Notes under the pieces: generated by a model
Database searches by the model: none
What the model was told of the DNA's origin: nothing
What the model saw: the letters and a program-made list of their open reading frames with translations, nothing else
Assembly (NCBI RefSeq): GCF_047663525.1
Contig: NC_092616.1
Location: 2,827,501 to 2,891,500 of the forward strand
Source of the DNA: Anas platyrhynchos
Lineage: Eukaryota; Chordata; Aves; Anseriformes; Anatidae
Length of the DNA stretch: 64,000 nt
Direction: 5' to 3'
Shown here: piece after piece, positions 45,255 to 55,859 of the stretch
Numbering within the stretch: the first letter of the stretch is position 1
Layout of the letters: each line of letters starts with the position of its first letter
Program-made: the position numbers and the translations under genes

Positions 45255-45835
45255 ATCAAAGCTCTTTTGTATTTGTATAGAGAATTCCCATACTCCAAAG
45301 TCACCTCTAGAAGAGTCCGTAATAATGTAGGCAATCACGATTGACATAAGCAAAGGCAGAATTACTGAAGCCAGTTGCAAGGAGTCCCAGAGGTGCCTTT
45401 CCATGATGACCAGCTGTGGTGAAGACCTTGGGTTGCTTTGCGTTGACTGAATGCCAGAGGATGTTGGAAAGCAAGAGAACCAAGACTTTGCACATCTCTG
45501 GGCCCCAATGGCAGATGCCACTCACAGAAGGAGTCCAGGCAACAGCGATATGCTTTGCTGAGAGGCAAAACCCCTCTCACAACAGAAGGGTCAGGGAACA
45601 AATCCTTCATCCCATTTGGCTGATCTCACAGGAATACCCAGACACAAGGCTGCCAGGCTGTCACCATGACTGTGGCAGTGTGCCGCTCTGTCAAGCACCA
45701 AGTTGCATTTCTGGAGAATCCATCCCTATTGCTTCTTCTGCAACTAAATGGCCACTTTTCTGACCCTGTCAGGCTTCTCATGCATTTGACATCACAAAGA
45801 AAAGGTGGTGTCTCCTTCCTAGGGAGGAATAACTC
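45255..45835. other. No gene seen
   Basis: Short frames only; nothing recognised. Confidence 0.4.
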
Positions 45836-45839
45836 CGAG

Positions 45840-46545
45840 CACCAATACAGGCTGAGGAGAGGGGGAGGATCACCTCTCTTCAGCCTGCTGGCAACACTTT
45901 TCCAAATGCAGTCCAGGATCCCGTTGGCCTTCTTGGCCACAAGGGCACATTGCTGGCTCATGCTCAGCGTACTGTCCACCAGGACTCCCAGGTCTCTCTC
46001 TGCAGAGTTGCTCTCCTGCTGGTTAGTCCCCAGCCTCAACTTCGAAAATTGTGCCAGGGCAGTTTTTGGTTGGATGTTAGGAAGAACTTCTTTACCAAAA
46101 GGGTTGTTAGGCATTGGAATGGGCTGCCCAGGGAAGTGGTTGAGTCACCATCCCTCGAGGTCTTTAAAAGACGTCTAGATGTAGAGCTTAGTGATATGGT
46201 TTAGTGGAGGACTTGTTAGTGTTAGGTCAGAGGTTGGACTCGATGATCTTGACGTCTCTTCCAACCTAGAAATTCTGTGATTCTGTGATCTCTCCACCCT
46301 GCCAAGGTCCCTCTGAATGGCAGCACAGTCCTCTGGGGTATCAGCCACTCCTCCCAGCTTTGTGTCACCAGCAAAGTTTGTGAGGGTGCATATCATCCAC
46401 TTCATTGATGAATAATTTGAACAAGAAAGAGGAAATTTGGCACATCCTGTAGATCTGCACACCGAAGTAGGGCAATTGCTGCCTAAGGAATCAGTCAATA
46501 CAGTGTTCAGAGAGGGCCAATTAGATTTTGTGTGATCTGCATCCA
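45840..46545 (-). mobile_element. CR1 LINE (minus) interrupted by another CR1
   Basis: The minus strand reads NFAGDTKLGG, DCAAIQRDLGR at 46290-46400 and resumes with [20 protein letters not shown] at 45900-46040. The order is collinear with CR1 ORF2, so the plus-strand piece between them is a later insertion. Confidence 0.85.
46042..46288 (+). mobile_element. Short CR1 3' end inserted in the minus-strand CR1
   Basis: [20 protein letters not shown] and [13 protein letters not shown], then the 3' UTR and 'gattctgtgattctgtgat'. A 5'-truncated insertion of about 250 bases, close in sequence to the 32462 copy. Confidence 0.9.
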
Positions 46546-46584
46546 AGTGTGTTCCCCAGGAGAGATCCTACTGCCTTCCAGGAG

Positions 46585-47440
46585 TTGTGAGCCCTGCCTG
46601 CAGAGACACAGTGCTTAAAGGCAGGCAGAAGTGGCAGCATGCCCAGAGCTCCCTGCGGGAGAAGACTTCGCAGCCCTGCACCCGGTAAGTCTCTGGCTGG
46701 AGGGCAATGCAGCCGCAGTTCCTGGAGGCAGGAGAAGCCGGGGGTGCAGGCAGGGGTGTCCAGGGCTGTGGTGCAGAGCAGGGTCCCTGCTGTGGCCCAG
46801 GGGCTGTGTGCCGGGGCAGGGCCTCTGCCGCCTGCCAGGCTCAGCACTCAGCCTGCCCGGGGAGCTGCCCAGGGCGCTGTGGGGAGAAGCTGCGGGTGGA
46901 AGGAGCCCCCCCGGCAGGGCAGGGTCCTGCTGCTGGTGGGAGGCTGCTGCCTGGGGTAGCCTGCTCACAGCTCCACAGCACACCAAGGCAATTTCAAAGG
47001 GAACTTCACTCTCATCTTTCCTTAGCCTTTGCTTTCAGTTTTCTCTTCTTTTGGCTCACTAGGAATAGAAATAGAAGCTGTTATTTCCTGGAAGAGCCTA
47101 AGACTCATACACCACCAGAAGGAGGTTTAGAAGAATCTCCAGAAACTCTTTCCTGCCTCTCAGCCCATAGAAAGCTCCACCACCACTCGTGCAGTGTCAG
47201 CAGGGTCTGTGTGACCTGGGCTCTTGGACCTGCCCCCACCGAGCTGCCCCTGGGCAGAGCCCTGCTGCCAGGAGGTGTCTGCAGGGCAGAGCTGAGCACC
47301 CAGCGGGTGGGATGGGGGCTGTGAGCTGCAGGCAGGAGGCGTGGGGACAGAGACCCAGCTGCAGGCAGGGACAGCTGCAGGCAGCAGAGCCCTGGTCAGG
47401 GAGTGAGAGGGAGCTGCTCCAAGAAAATTTATGGCAGGGG
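46585..47440 (+). promoter_or_regulatory. OR upstream cassette, truncated (for the OR at 48474)
   Basis: It matches 55870-56690 reversed. It keeps CTTAAAGG at 46614-46621 and the donor CACCCG/GTAAGT at 46685. Homology stops at about 46590, next to the nested CR1s, so the outer part with the Olf/EBF-like motif is missing. Confidence 0.52.
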
Positions 47441-47444
47441 GGAT

Positions 47445-48440
47445 TTGTGTACTTCCCTCCCATCCCTGAAGTGCCAACGCCTTCTCACAAACTTCTTGGC
47501 TACTTTTCTCATCCAGCCATGTCATGGAAATTTTAACACGAGTTTCTTTGGAATCCCTAGATTTTGGGGGATGAAAATTCATCTGGAGCTCAAAATCTGA
47601 TGATGATGTTCCTAAGTGTTAGTTCTGTCCTTAAATAAAAATCATCCATATTTTCTCCGAAGTGTTGGGTCTCAGAGAAATGCTACGTGGGGAAGGAGCT
47701 GACTCTCCCTTCAGTACATAGGCCATACAAATGCAGCTGGTTGGCTGCATGTGGGCAGCTGCTACGATCCCTCTGTGTCCGCGGTGAAAAGCAGGGAGCT
47801 GAGATCCTCCTCAGGTTTGGTGAGATGGGTGAGGGGTTTGGAGATCTGCCCTTTGAATCTGTCTTCATCTCTTCCCAGCAGCATTACGGTTCTTTTTAGG
47901 GGATCACCTAAGTGCAACCATCCTCCAGAAATGCCTGCAAAGGGCAGCTGAGACCAGGACTGGCTGATAAAACAGCTGTCCTCACTCTGTCCTGAGGAAC
48001 AGTCCCTTTGCCTCGCAGGACCCCCAAAACTACCTTATTGGGGAGTACAAACACCAAGGTTGTATGCATAAATGCACCCCTCAGATGAGGTGGAGAAACT
48101 AGAAAATACCCCCAAAGCCTGGACAATGGGTTTTCACAAAAATGTTGAGTTTTTTTGAATTTTCAGCAAGCATTCTGAAATTAGTTTGATACCTCATCTG
48201 TATTTAATACAACAACAGCCCATGTCCTCATTTACATAACTGCGTGGGTCAGGACTGCCTCCTCCAGCGCCCTACTTATCCCAGTGGCACTGGAATCAGC
48301 ATCAACTAGAACAAACAAGCTCTTGTGAAATGGACCTGCAAAGATCTTCCTGAAAAGGGAGAGGCAGGAGGGAGGATTGTATAAGAAATTGAGTAGGTTT
48401 GATCACAGAGTTCTGTCCTAATGTTGTCCTGATTTTCTCT
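47445..48440. other. Putative 5' intron of the OR at 48474
   Basis: 48130-48440 is homologous, inverted, to 25880-26180. No gene frame. Confidence 0.45.
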
Positions 48441-48473
48441 CTTCAGACTGCCCTCTATACCCAGAGGCATCAA

Positions 48474-49433
48474 ATGTCCAACAGCAGCTCCATCACCAAG
48501 TTCCTCCTCCTGCCATTTGCAGACACACGCGAGCTGCAGCTCCTGCACTTCGTGCTCTTCCTGGGCATCTACCTGGCTGCCCTCCTGGGCAACGGCCTCA
48601 TCCTCACCGCTGTAGCCTGCGACCACCGCCTCCACACCCCCATGTACTTCTTACTCCTCAACCTTGCCCTCCTCGACCTGGGCTGCATTTCCACCACTCT
48701 ACCCAAAGCCATGGCCAATTCCCTCTGGGACACCAGGACCATTTCCTATGCAGGATGTGCTGCACAGGTCTTTCTTTATCCCTTCCTGATATCAGCAGAG
48801 TTTTCAATTCTCACCATCATGGCCTATGACCGCTACATTGCCATCTGCAAGCCCCTGCACTACGGGACCCTCCTGAGCAGCAGAGCTTGTGCCCAGATGG
48901 CAGCAGCTGCCTGGGGCAGTGGGGTTCTTTATGCTCTGCTGCACACTGCCAATACATTTTCCCTGCCCCTCTGCCAAGGCAATGCTGTGGACCAGTTCTT
49001 CTGTGAAATCCCCCAGATCCTCAAAATCTCTTGCTCACACTCCTAATTCAGGAAAGTTTGGGTTCTTCTGGTTGGTTTCTCTTTAGCATCCGGGTGTTTT
49101 TTTTTCATCATGCTTTCCTATGTGCAGATCTTCAGGGTCGTGCTGAGGATGCCTTCTGAGCATAGCCGGCACAAAGCCTTTTCCATGTGCCTCCCCCACC
49201 TGTTTGTGGTCTCCCTTTTTCTCAATACTGCCATGTTTGCCTACCTGAAGCCTCCCTCCATCTCCTCCCCATCCTTGAATGTGTTGGTGGCAGTTCTGTA
49301 CTCAGTGATTCCTCCAGCAGTGAACCCTCTAATCTACAGCATGAGGAACCAGGAGCTCAAGGTTGCTGTTAGGAGAGCAATTTCACAGATGTTTCTTAAG
49401 AATGATTATTTTCCCTTCTTTCTCCAGAAATGA
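48474..49433 (+). pseudogene. Olfactory receptor, family-14-like, one nonsense codon
   Basis: A full-length reading of 319 codons from MSNSSS to the terminal stop, collinear with the OR at 37416. The only lesion seen is TAA at 49044-49046 (codon 191), where the paralogues have TAC or TTC (Tyr/Phe) in loop 2. The frame is open again to the end and keeps helix 5, helix 6 (KAFSMCLPHL) and NPLIYSMRN. MAYDRYIAIC is kept. One substitution, for example TAC to TAA, explains it. It could therefore be recent or still segregating. The truncated product would lack helices 5-7 and not signal. The acceptor ttctctcttcag ends at 48446. Confidence 0.93.
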
Positions 49434-49690
49434 CTTTCTGCATATCCTCTTGCAGTCTTGATCCTTGTATTGTTATCATTATAGCTATTGTTATCTTCAG
49501 TGCCACTTGCATTTATAATGTTCTAAAAAAAAAAAAAAAAAGAAGTCATTTATTCATCATCCTTTTACTGAGGAGGTACTTCCTTTTTGTACATCCTTTT
49601 ACTGAGGATGTACAGTAAACACTGCTCTGTTTACTGTTGAGGTTCTGTAAAAGTCTGTCTAAAAGCACATCATCACTGACTCATCTGTGT

Positions 49691-49696
49691 AATAAA
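49691..49696 (+). terminator. Poly(A) signal for the OR at 48474
   Basis: AATAAA about 260 bases after the terminal stop. Confidence 0.5.
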
Positions 49697-49737
49697 ATGG
49701 GGTGTCCCCAGTGCACTGCCTGCAGATTTGGCTAGTC

Positions 49738-49960
49738 ATTCAAAGCTGGTGCCAAGATCAGGGCTGTGTAGCTGCTCCCTGGAAGGCCTGTTGCTGCATG
49801 GATCTGGGAGAGAAATAGGTCATTGTGTGAGCTGTGAGAGACCACAGGTAGGATTTAGGAGCAGCCTGCTGGTGTCTGATGACAGTGGAGATGGTGAAAG
49901 GTCACTGAGATACAGAGCCATGACCGTCCCAAATGTGGCAGGGCAGAGGACAGCCTCCAG
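49738..49960 (+). repeat. OR 3'-flank duplication (partner 24185-24412)
   Basis: Inverted match to the 3' flank of the OR at 24630. Confidence 0.65.
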
Positions 49961-50865
49961 GACACGAACGTTGAGCTGTGTGGAGAGCCCAGGTGTTCTC
50001 CATGGGCAGCATGTGCCCAGGGCAGGCAGTGACTGGAGGCCAAAAAAGAGAGAAAATGCCCAAGATCTTGTCACCAAAGAAGAATGTCATAATTCCTGTG
50101 GGATTCTGTGGAGTACCAGCATACACAGGGAAGGGAGGTTGCAGAGAGATTAATGTCACCCTTACAAAGTTATCACCAGCTGGATCTAGAAAGACACCGG
50201 GAAACCCCTAGTGTCCTTGGCAATGTTCCCTGCTCTTTCTGAGCACCTGCCAGAACGACAGACCATAGTAAGTGGGATTAGCAGCACTGATCCCAACCCA
50301 GCTGGATTTACTTCCCACGCTGTGCAGCTCAGCCCATGTGCAGTCACCTCTGGGGCACCACAGCCTGCTTGGTCTGCTAATAGTGCCACCAGCCCAGGGA
50401 CATGTGGCGAGCATGGGAGGTGGCCAGGAAGAGCTGGACGGATCAGAGGACACATGGGGAGAGATCAAATGGGAGTTGGCCTTGGCTGGAAGTTACTGTT
50501 AACCTAATCCCAAGACTAGGTCTGGACTGTGAGTACCCTAATGAGTGCTCATGAGTTAGAGTAGAAGATGAGCCAGAAGTCTGCAGTTTCCTGGTGCTGC
50601 ACTAGGTTGGGAAGTGGCTGAAGAAGGACTGGTGCCCTCTATTCTTCATTTCATAACTCCATAATCTTTCCTGAAGGGTGGCATCGAAAGCCAAGTCTGG
50701 TGCCTGTGCCAGGACTTACACTGATGGAAGCATGACACAGCAGCCATATCAGTTTGCTTCTGTTCCTCAGTCTAAGTCCGTCACATGTCCATGTGAGAGT
50801 CTCCCCCAGCCTACGTGCTGAACAATAGCCCAGAAGTCATCAGCAAGCCCTCAGATTGGGTCCAC
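49961..50865. other. No gene seen
   Basis: Anonymous sequence. Confidence 0.4.
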
Positions 50866-50914
50866 CCCAAGGCAATGCTGTGAACCAGTTTTTCTGTGAA
50901 ATCCCACAGATCCT

Positions 50915-51172
50915 TGTTGTGGTTTAACCCAGCCAGCAGCTAAGCACCACACAGCAATTCACTCACCTTCCACCCTCCCTTTCTGAGATGGGGGAGAGAA
51001 TCAGAAAAAAAAAAATGAAGCCTATGGGTTGAGATAAAGACAGTTTATTAGGACAGAAAATAAAGGAAAATACTGATATGTACAAACAAAGTGATGCACA
51101 ATACAATTGCTCACCACCTGCTGACCAATGCTAAACCTATCCCTGAGCAGCCCGCCCCCTCCCCTGGCCATT

Positions 51173-51203
<31 letters not shown>

Positions 51204-51465
51204 AATTGTTGAAAATGACATCATATGGAATGGAATACCCCTGTGGCCACTTTGGGTCAGCTGTCCTGGTTCTGTCCCCTCCCAGCTCCTGCTGCACCCC
51301 CAGCTTGCCCGTTGGCAGGACAGAGCAAGAAGCTGAAAAGTCCTTGGCCTGGTGTAAGCAGTGCCCTGCAACAATTAAAACATTATTCTCATTCTAAATA
51401 CAAAACACAGCACCATACCAGCTACAAGGAGGAAAACTAACTCCATCCTAGCTGAAACCAGGACA
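50915..51465 (-). mobile_element. Solo ERV LTR, reverse, in an OR relic, 5-bp duplication
   Basis: On the plus strand it runs TGTTGTGGTTTAACCC to GAAACCAGGACA, the inverse of the LTR at 23400. ATCCT, which is OR sequence, is duplicated at 50910-50914 and 51466-51470. A 26-base C run at 51173-51198 lies inside. Confidence 0.94.
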
Positions 51466-51504
51466 ATCCTTAAACTCTCCTGCTCACAGTCCTTCCTTGG
51501 TGGG

Positions 51505-51859
51505 TGAAGGGAATTTATCACACGACTCCAGGCTGGTGTGCAACTGAAGCATTTATTGAGTATACATTCTTGCATTTATACCCTTAGCATCTCTGCACAT
51601 GCCAGTTATGCTACCAGGCAAGCTCGCTCATTGGTGGCTATACTAGTGTTCACACAACTATCACGCTCTTATTCCGCTCGTTGATTTGTTGTCACGTGGA
51701 CCTCTTGTGCTGGTTGTTTTCTCAACTCCTCAATTGTTACTTCTTCTTCGACCTTGTGCCTTATCTTGCATTATCTTGTACCTTAGCTTGCATTTTTCTA
51801 TTAGCTACTTTATTTTTGTGACTAGCAGGTACCACAGGCTTCCAAACTGAGCTCCCATA
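51505..51859 (-). mobile_element. Second solo LTR in the same OR relic, 6-bp duplication
   Basis: About 355 bases. GGTGGG is repeated at 51499-51504 and 51860-51865. Read on the minus strand it has a TATA-like GGGTATAAATGC and, about 25 bases later, AATAAATGC, then ends CCTTCA. That layout and the 6-bp duplication fit an ERVK/alpharetrovirus-like LTR. The expected 5' TG is TA here, probably a point change. Confidence 0.75.
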
Positions 51860-51899
51860 GGTGGGTGCTTGTGGGTAATGTTTTTGTGGACTCTGGGAG

Positions 51900-52475
51900 T
51901 GCAGCTGTGACTGCAGGAAGGATAAGTCCTCCCCTTGATCTTGTCCATGACTAGATGCCTCTGCATGCTGCACTGGAAAAGGGAGCATATTGATGACATG
52001 CTAACGCCCCTTTCACTTTCCCCATGTCTGTGGGGTCCTCAAAGAATGTGCCTCAGTCCTAAGGTCCAGCCCAGCTCCTGCAAGCATCAGGAGCCTGGAG
52101 AAATTGCCCCAGAAGTCTCAGCCCTCTTGTGGACTCAGGCAAATACACACAAGTGTATGCACAAGCACACAAACACACAATCTCACACACACAGAGATGT
52201 GTGCACAAGGCACACACTTCTGTGCATTCTTTACCTTCTCATCTGTTTCTCTAGGTGATCCTGTGAATCACATCAGGCAGACCACGTGGTTCAAACGGCA
52301 CAAGCTTCCATCTTACTGCCTTTTCTCTTTTCTAATTATAACTAGCAATGTACTGTTCCCAGGCTGCAATGGTAGACCTGCTACTTCAAAGCAGCCTATC
52401 CTGCAAGGGCATTTCCCGTATTTAAGGATGAGCTGCCCCATTTCAGATCAGAGCCAGTTCCTCCAGCTGGAAAAG
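51900..52475. other. No gene seen; CA-rich stretch
   Basis: Contains an imperfect CA-rich run at 52140-52225. No supported frame. Confidence 0.45.
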
Positions 52476-52479
52476 GAAC

Positions 52480-53200
52480 CTGTCGGCTGCTGGCCAAACC
52501 TGAGCCAATGAGCAATGCTGGTTGTGTCTCTTTGTCATAATTTCCTGGCAGAGGAGTGAGAAAATGTGAGAGAAGCAGCCCTGTAGACACCAAGTTCAGT
52601 GCAGAAGGAGGGCAGGATGTGCTCCAGGTGCCAGAGCAGAAGTTCCCCTGAAGCCTGTGGAGGAGCCCATGTGGAGCAGGTGGATGTGGCCTGAAGTAGG
52701 CTGCAGCCACTGGAGAGGAGCTCACACGGGACCAAGTTTTCTAGTGGGATCTGCAGCCCATAGGGAGGAGTTGACACTGGAGCAGACCACTTCCGAAGGC
52801 CTTTCCCCAGCTCTGTACAGATCCATGTTGGATAACATCTTAAGAACTGCAGTCTGTGGAAAACTCATGGTGGATCATTTTGGGAAGAGAATTCATGCAT
52901 CCCATGGGAGGGAGGGTGCAGGAGGGTGAACATGGAGATGAAGTGTTATGGATGGAAAACACCCCTCATTGCCCAGCCCCACACATCGCTCGGTGGGGAG
53001 GAGGTTGAGGAAGTGGGGTGGAGGATGGTTTTTGTTGGCTTTTGTTAACGCTCTAGATTCTTATTAATTCGCATTAAATGACATTAATTCTCCCCAAGCT
53101 AAGTCTGTCTTGCTGTGACAGTAATTGTGAATGATTTCCTGCCCCTTACCTCAAGCCATGAGATGTTTAATTGTATTCTCTCACCCTGTCCATAAGGAAA
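52480..53200 (+). mobile_element. Diverged, 5'-truncated LTR of the 21951 family
   Basis: Shared with 21951-23022: 'gtgcagaagga-gg', 'gtgctccagg-gccagagcagaag', 'gagccaatgag-aatg', and the 'taagtctgt-ttgctgt-ac' end region. Older than that copy. Confidence 0.65.
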
Positions 53201-53204
53201 TGTT

Positions 53205-53990
53205 CCCCCAGCACAGCCCCCTGCCAGCCCTCACTGCCCTGGCCCTCACTGCCCTCCTGCTTTAACAGCCTCCCCCCTTCACCCAGCCTTGCCTCAGCCC
53301 CATCATGGCCCTCACAGGGGTTCACAGACAGCCCTGCCCTGGGGCTGGCTGGACCCTGGGCCTGGAGAGGGACCAGGCTGGGCTGGCCGTTCCCCTGGTA
53401 CAGGCCCTGAGCCCAGCAGGAGGATGGGAGTGCTCACATTTCAGTGATTGGCCCTCCCCAGACTGAGGTGGAAGGCTGGTGCTGGGAACCATGAGGGATG
53501 GGGGCTGGTGGTAGCTTTCTCGGGCAGTTTCTCCTTTTTGTTCGTGCTACAAGCTGGGCTGAATCTGTGCCCTGGGACACCCTGCTCAAGACACTGTGGG
53601 TGTAGAGATAGTCTTTATTGTCTGACCACCCTCATGTTAAAGAAATTTTTCCTAATGTCCAGATTGAACCACCCCTGGTGCAGCTTTGTGCCATTCCTTT
53701 GTGCCTGAGGATGACTTGAATCCTTTTCCAGACCCACCTTCCCTGTGCCTGCTGGGTCTGCATTACCTCCATGGAGACTGCAGACATCTCATTTGCCTGT
53801 AGAAGCCAACATACCAAAAAGACACTATGAGAGAGTCAGCTCAGTTTCAGTGGCATACATATTTTATCGGGGCGACAGAGAAAGAGAGCAGGTCGATGTT
53901 TCAGATGAAATGAGACAAAGCCAAACGTCTGTAGGAACATTACAATGGTACTTAAAAAAAAAAAAAAACAACAACAATATAATGATAAAA
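53205..53990. other. No gene seen
   Basis: C-rich stretch at 53205-53420, otherwise anonymous. The CR1-like wording 'aaatttttcctaatgtcca' near 53640 suggests a faint LINE remnant, not enough to call. Confidence 0.4.
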
Positions 53991-53997
53991 AAATAAA

Positions 53998-54193
53998 AGA
54001 AGGAGAAGGAGAAGGAGAAGGAGAAGGAGAAGGAGAAGGAGAAGGAGAAGGAGAAGGAGAAGGAGAAGGAGAAGGAGAAGGAGAAGGAGAAGGAGAAGAA
54101 GAAGAAGAAGAAGAAGAAGAAGAAGAAGAAGAAGAAGAAGAAGAAGAAGAAGAAGAAGAAGAAGAAGAAGAAGAAGAAGAAGAAGAAGAAGAA
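53998..54193. repeat. Purine microsatellite (GGAGAA)n then (GAA)n
   Basis: About 95 bases of GGAGAA hexamers followed by about 100 bases of GAA triplets, all purine on the plus strand. It ends 31 bases from the OR stop codon at 54225. Poly-Ser, poly-Phe and poly-Glu frames across it are artefacts. Confidence 0.97.
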
Positions 54194-54224
54194 ATGCACA
54201 GGAGTGTCATGAGTATACTGTCAG

Positions 54225-55184
54225 TCAGTTGTGGAGACAGATGAGAAGTTTACCATCAGTGAAAAATGTCAATGAAATCACTTTGTTCAGTGCAACTTTC
54301 AGCTCCTGGTTTCTCATGCTGTAGATGAAGGGGTTGACTGTTGAGGGCACCACTGAGTACAGAACTGCCACAACCAGGTCCAGAGATGGGGAAGAGATGG
54401 AAAAAGGCTTCAGGTAGGCAAACATGGAAGTGCTGAGAAACAGGGAGACCACTGCCAGGTGAGGTAGGCATGTGGAAAAGGCTTTGTGCCGTCCCTGCTC
54501 AGAGGGCATCCTCAGCACGGCCTTGATGATCTGAACATAGGAGAGCACAATGAATACAAAACATCCAAAGTCGACGAAAACATTACCCACAAGAACCCAA
54601 ATTTCACTGAGGAAGGACTGTGAACAGGAAAGCTTCAGAATCTGTGGGATTTCACAGAAGAACTGGTCCATAGCATTGCCTTGGCAGAGGGGCAGGGAAA
54701 ATGTATTGGCCGTGTGCAGGACTGCAGTGAGAACCCCACTGCCCCAGGCAGCTGCTGCCATCTGGGCACAAGCTCTGTTGTCCAGGAGGGTCCCGTAGTG
54801 CAGGGGCTTGCAGATGGCAACATAGCGGTCATAGGCCATGATGGTGAGAAGAGAATACTCTGCTGAAAACAAAAACACAATGAGAAAGACCTGTGCAACA
54901 CATCCTGCATAGGAAATGGCCCTGGTGTCCCAGAGGGAATTGGCCATGGCTTTGGGGACAGTGGTGGAGATGCAGCCCAGGTCAAGGAGGGCGAGGTTGA
55001 GGAGGAAGAAGTACATGGGGGTGTGGAGGCGGTGGTCGCAGGCTACAGTGGTGACGATGAGGCCGTTGCCCAGGAGGGCAGCCAGGTAGATGCCCAGGAA
55101 GAATGCGAAGTGCAGGAGCTGCAGCTCCCGCATGTCTGCGAATGCCAGGAGGAGGAACTCGGTGATGGAGCTGCTGTTGGACAT
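54225..55184 (-). CDS. Olfactory receptor, family-14-like (gamma-c)
   Basis: A 319-residue intact odorant receptor from MSNSSS (sequon). The frame is open for 50 more codons upstream, but that stretch crosses the acceptor cctccccag (ending 55212) and is not conserved, so I start at 55184. Seen: GN 39-40, PMYFF 56-60, MAYDRYVAIC around 116-125, QFFCEIPQILKLSC in loop 2, KAFSTCLPHL and NPFIYSMRN. It differs from its neighbours by LLDNRACAQ after helix 3 and by KAVLRM with IIKAV before helix 6. A purine microsatellite begins 31 bases past the stop, so its 3' UTR must include or end before it. No AATAAA was seen in the first 200 bases. Confidence 0.96.
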   Translation of the reverse strand: MSNSSSITEFLLLAFADMRELQLLHFAFFLGIYLAALLGNGLIVTTVACDHRLHTPMYFFLLNLALLDLGCISTTVPKAMANSLWDTRAISYAGCVAQVFLIVFLFSAEYSLLTIMAYDRYVAICKPLHYGTLLDNRACAQMAAAAWGSGVLTAVLHTANTFSLPLCQGNAMDQFFCEIPQILKLSCSQSFLSEIWVLVGNVFVDFGCFVFIVLSYVQIIKAVLRMPSEQGRHKAFSTCLPHLAVVSLFLSTSMFAYLKPFSISSPSLDLVVAVLYSVVPSTVNPFIYSMRNQELKVALNKVISLTFFTDGKLLICLHN

Positions 55185-55214
55185 TTGAGTCCTTTGGGCA
55201 TGGGGACCTGTCTG

Positions 55215-55855
55215 GGGAGGAAAATATAGCAAAATATTATGCCAGATTCTTTGAGGAAAACTCGATTTCTTGTACAAACCTTGGAAGAATGTGCTGAGGT
55301 CAAAATAATCCAATTTCAATGTGCATATCTCCAAACTCCTCAGATATTGGGGGTTGTCTCAGTTCTCCCTATGTATCAACAGACAGACAGATCATTGCAG
55401 CTGACCTATTCGAGATGTCCAATAGCATTTCCATGCCCTTATCTCTCACATGTCTTCTCCATGGATAGCACAGAGCTGCTATGGCAGAGCTGTGCCCTAG
55501 TGGAGGACAGCCTGCAGCCCAGCAGAACCCTTGCAGGAAAAGAGTGGAATGCCCTAAACATGGCGTGACCTGAACACAGAGACAGCTCATTCACAGCCCC
55601 ACACACAGCATTTCCACAACCCTACACATCAGGAGGGGACATGGATCCTTTCCCTCCGTTAACATATCTGCATGGCAGAACGTGCAGGCTCCGTGTCTGA
55701 GCTGCACCTGAATTACATCGCTGACTCCAAAGGCGACTCATGAACAAGTTCCCATGCAATTATGTCTAGACCTCTATACTTGGGGAGGGGAAGAGTCCAG
55801 GGGGCTATATTATGAAGGCATCAGCAGTGCAGGGATGGCAGGGAGGTGCCCAAAT
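55215..55855. other. Putative 5' intron of the OR at 54225
   Basis: No supported frame; partly homologous to 26440-26780. Confidence 0.4.
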
Positions 55856-55859
55856 CGCT

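Larger units (their letters stand above)
50868..51895 (+). pseudogene. Olfactory receptor relic split by two LTRs
   Basis: OR codons for the loop-2/helix-5 region are in three pieces. 50868-50914 (QGNAV, then QFFCEIPQIL) continues at 51466-51504 (KLSCSQSFL-like), then at 51860-51895 (matching 'gtgggtaatgtttt' of the OR at 54225). Only about 125 bases of OR sequence remain. The gaps are filled by the LTRs at 50915 and 51505. The closest paralogue by eye is the OR at 54225. Confidence 0.8.

Noticed and set aside
53836-54244. Poly-Ser, poly-Phe and poly-Glu frames of 99-124 codons
   Set aside because: Produced by the purine microsatellite.
55185-55334. 50-codon N-terminal extension of the OR at 54225, and shorter extensions at 9815 and 24630
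   Set aside because: The extension crosses the pyrimidine-rich acceptor and is not conserved; all paralogues start at the MSNSS/MPNIS position.
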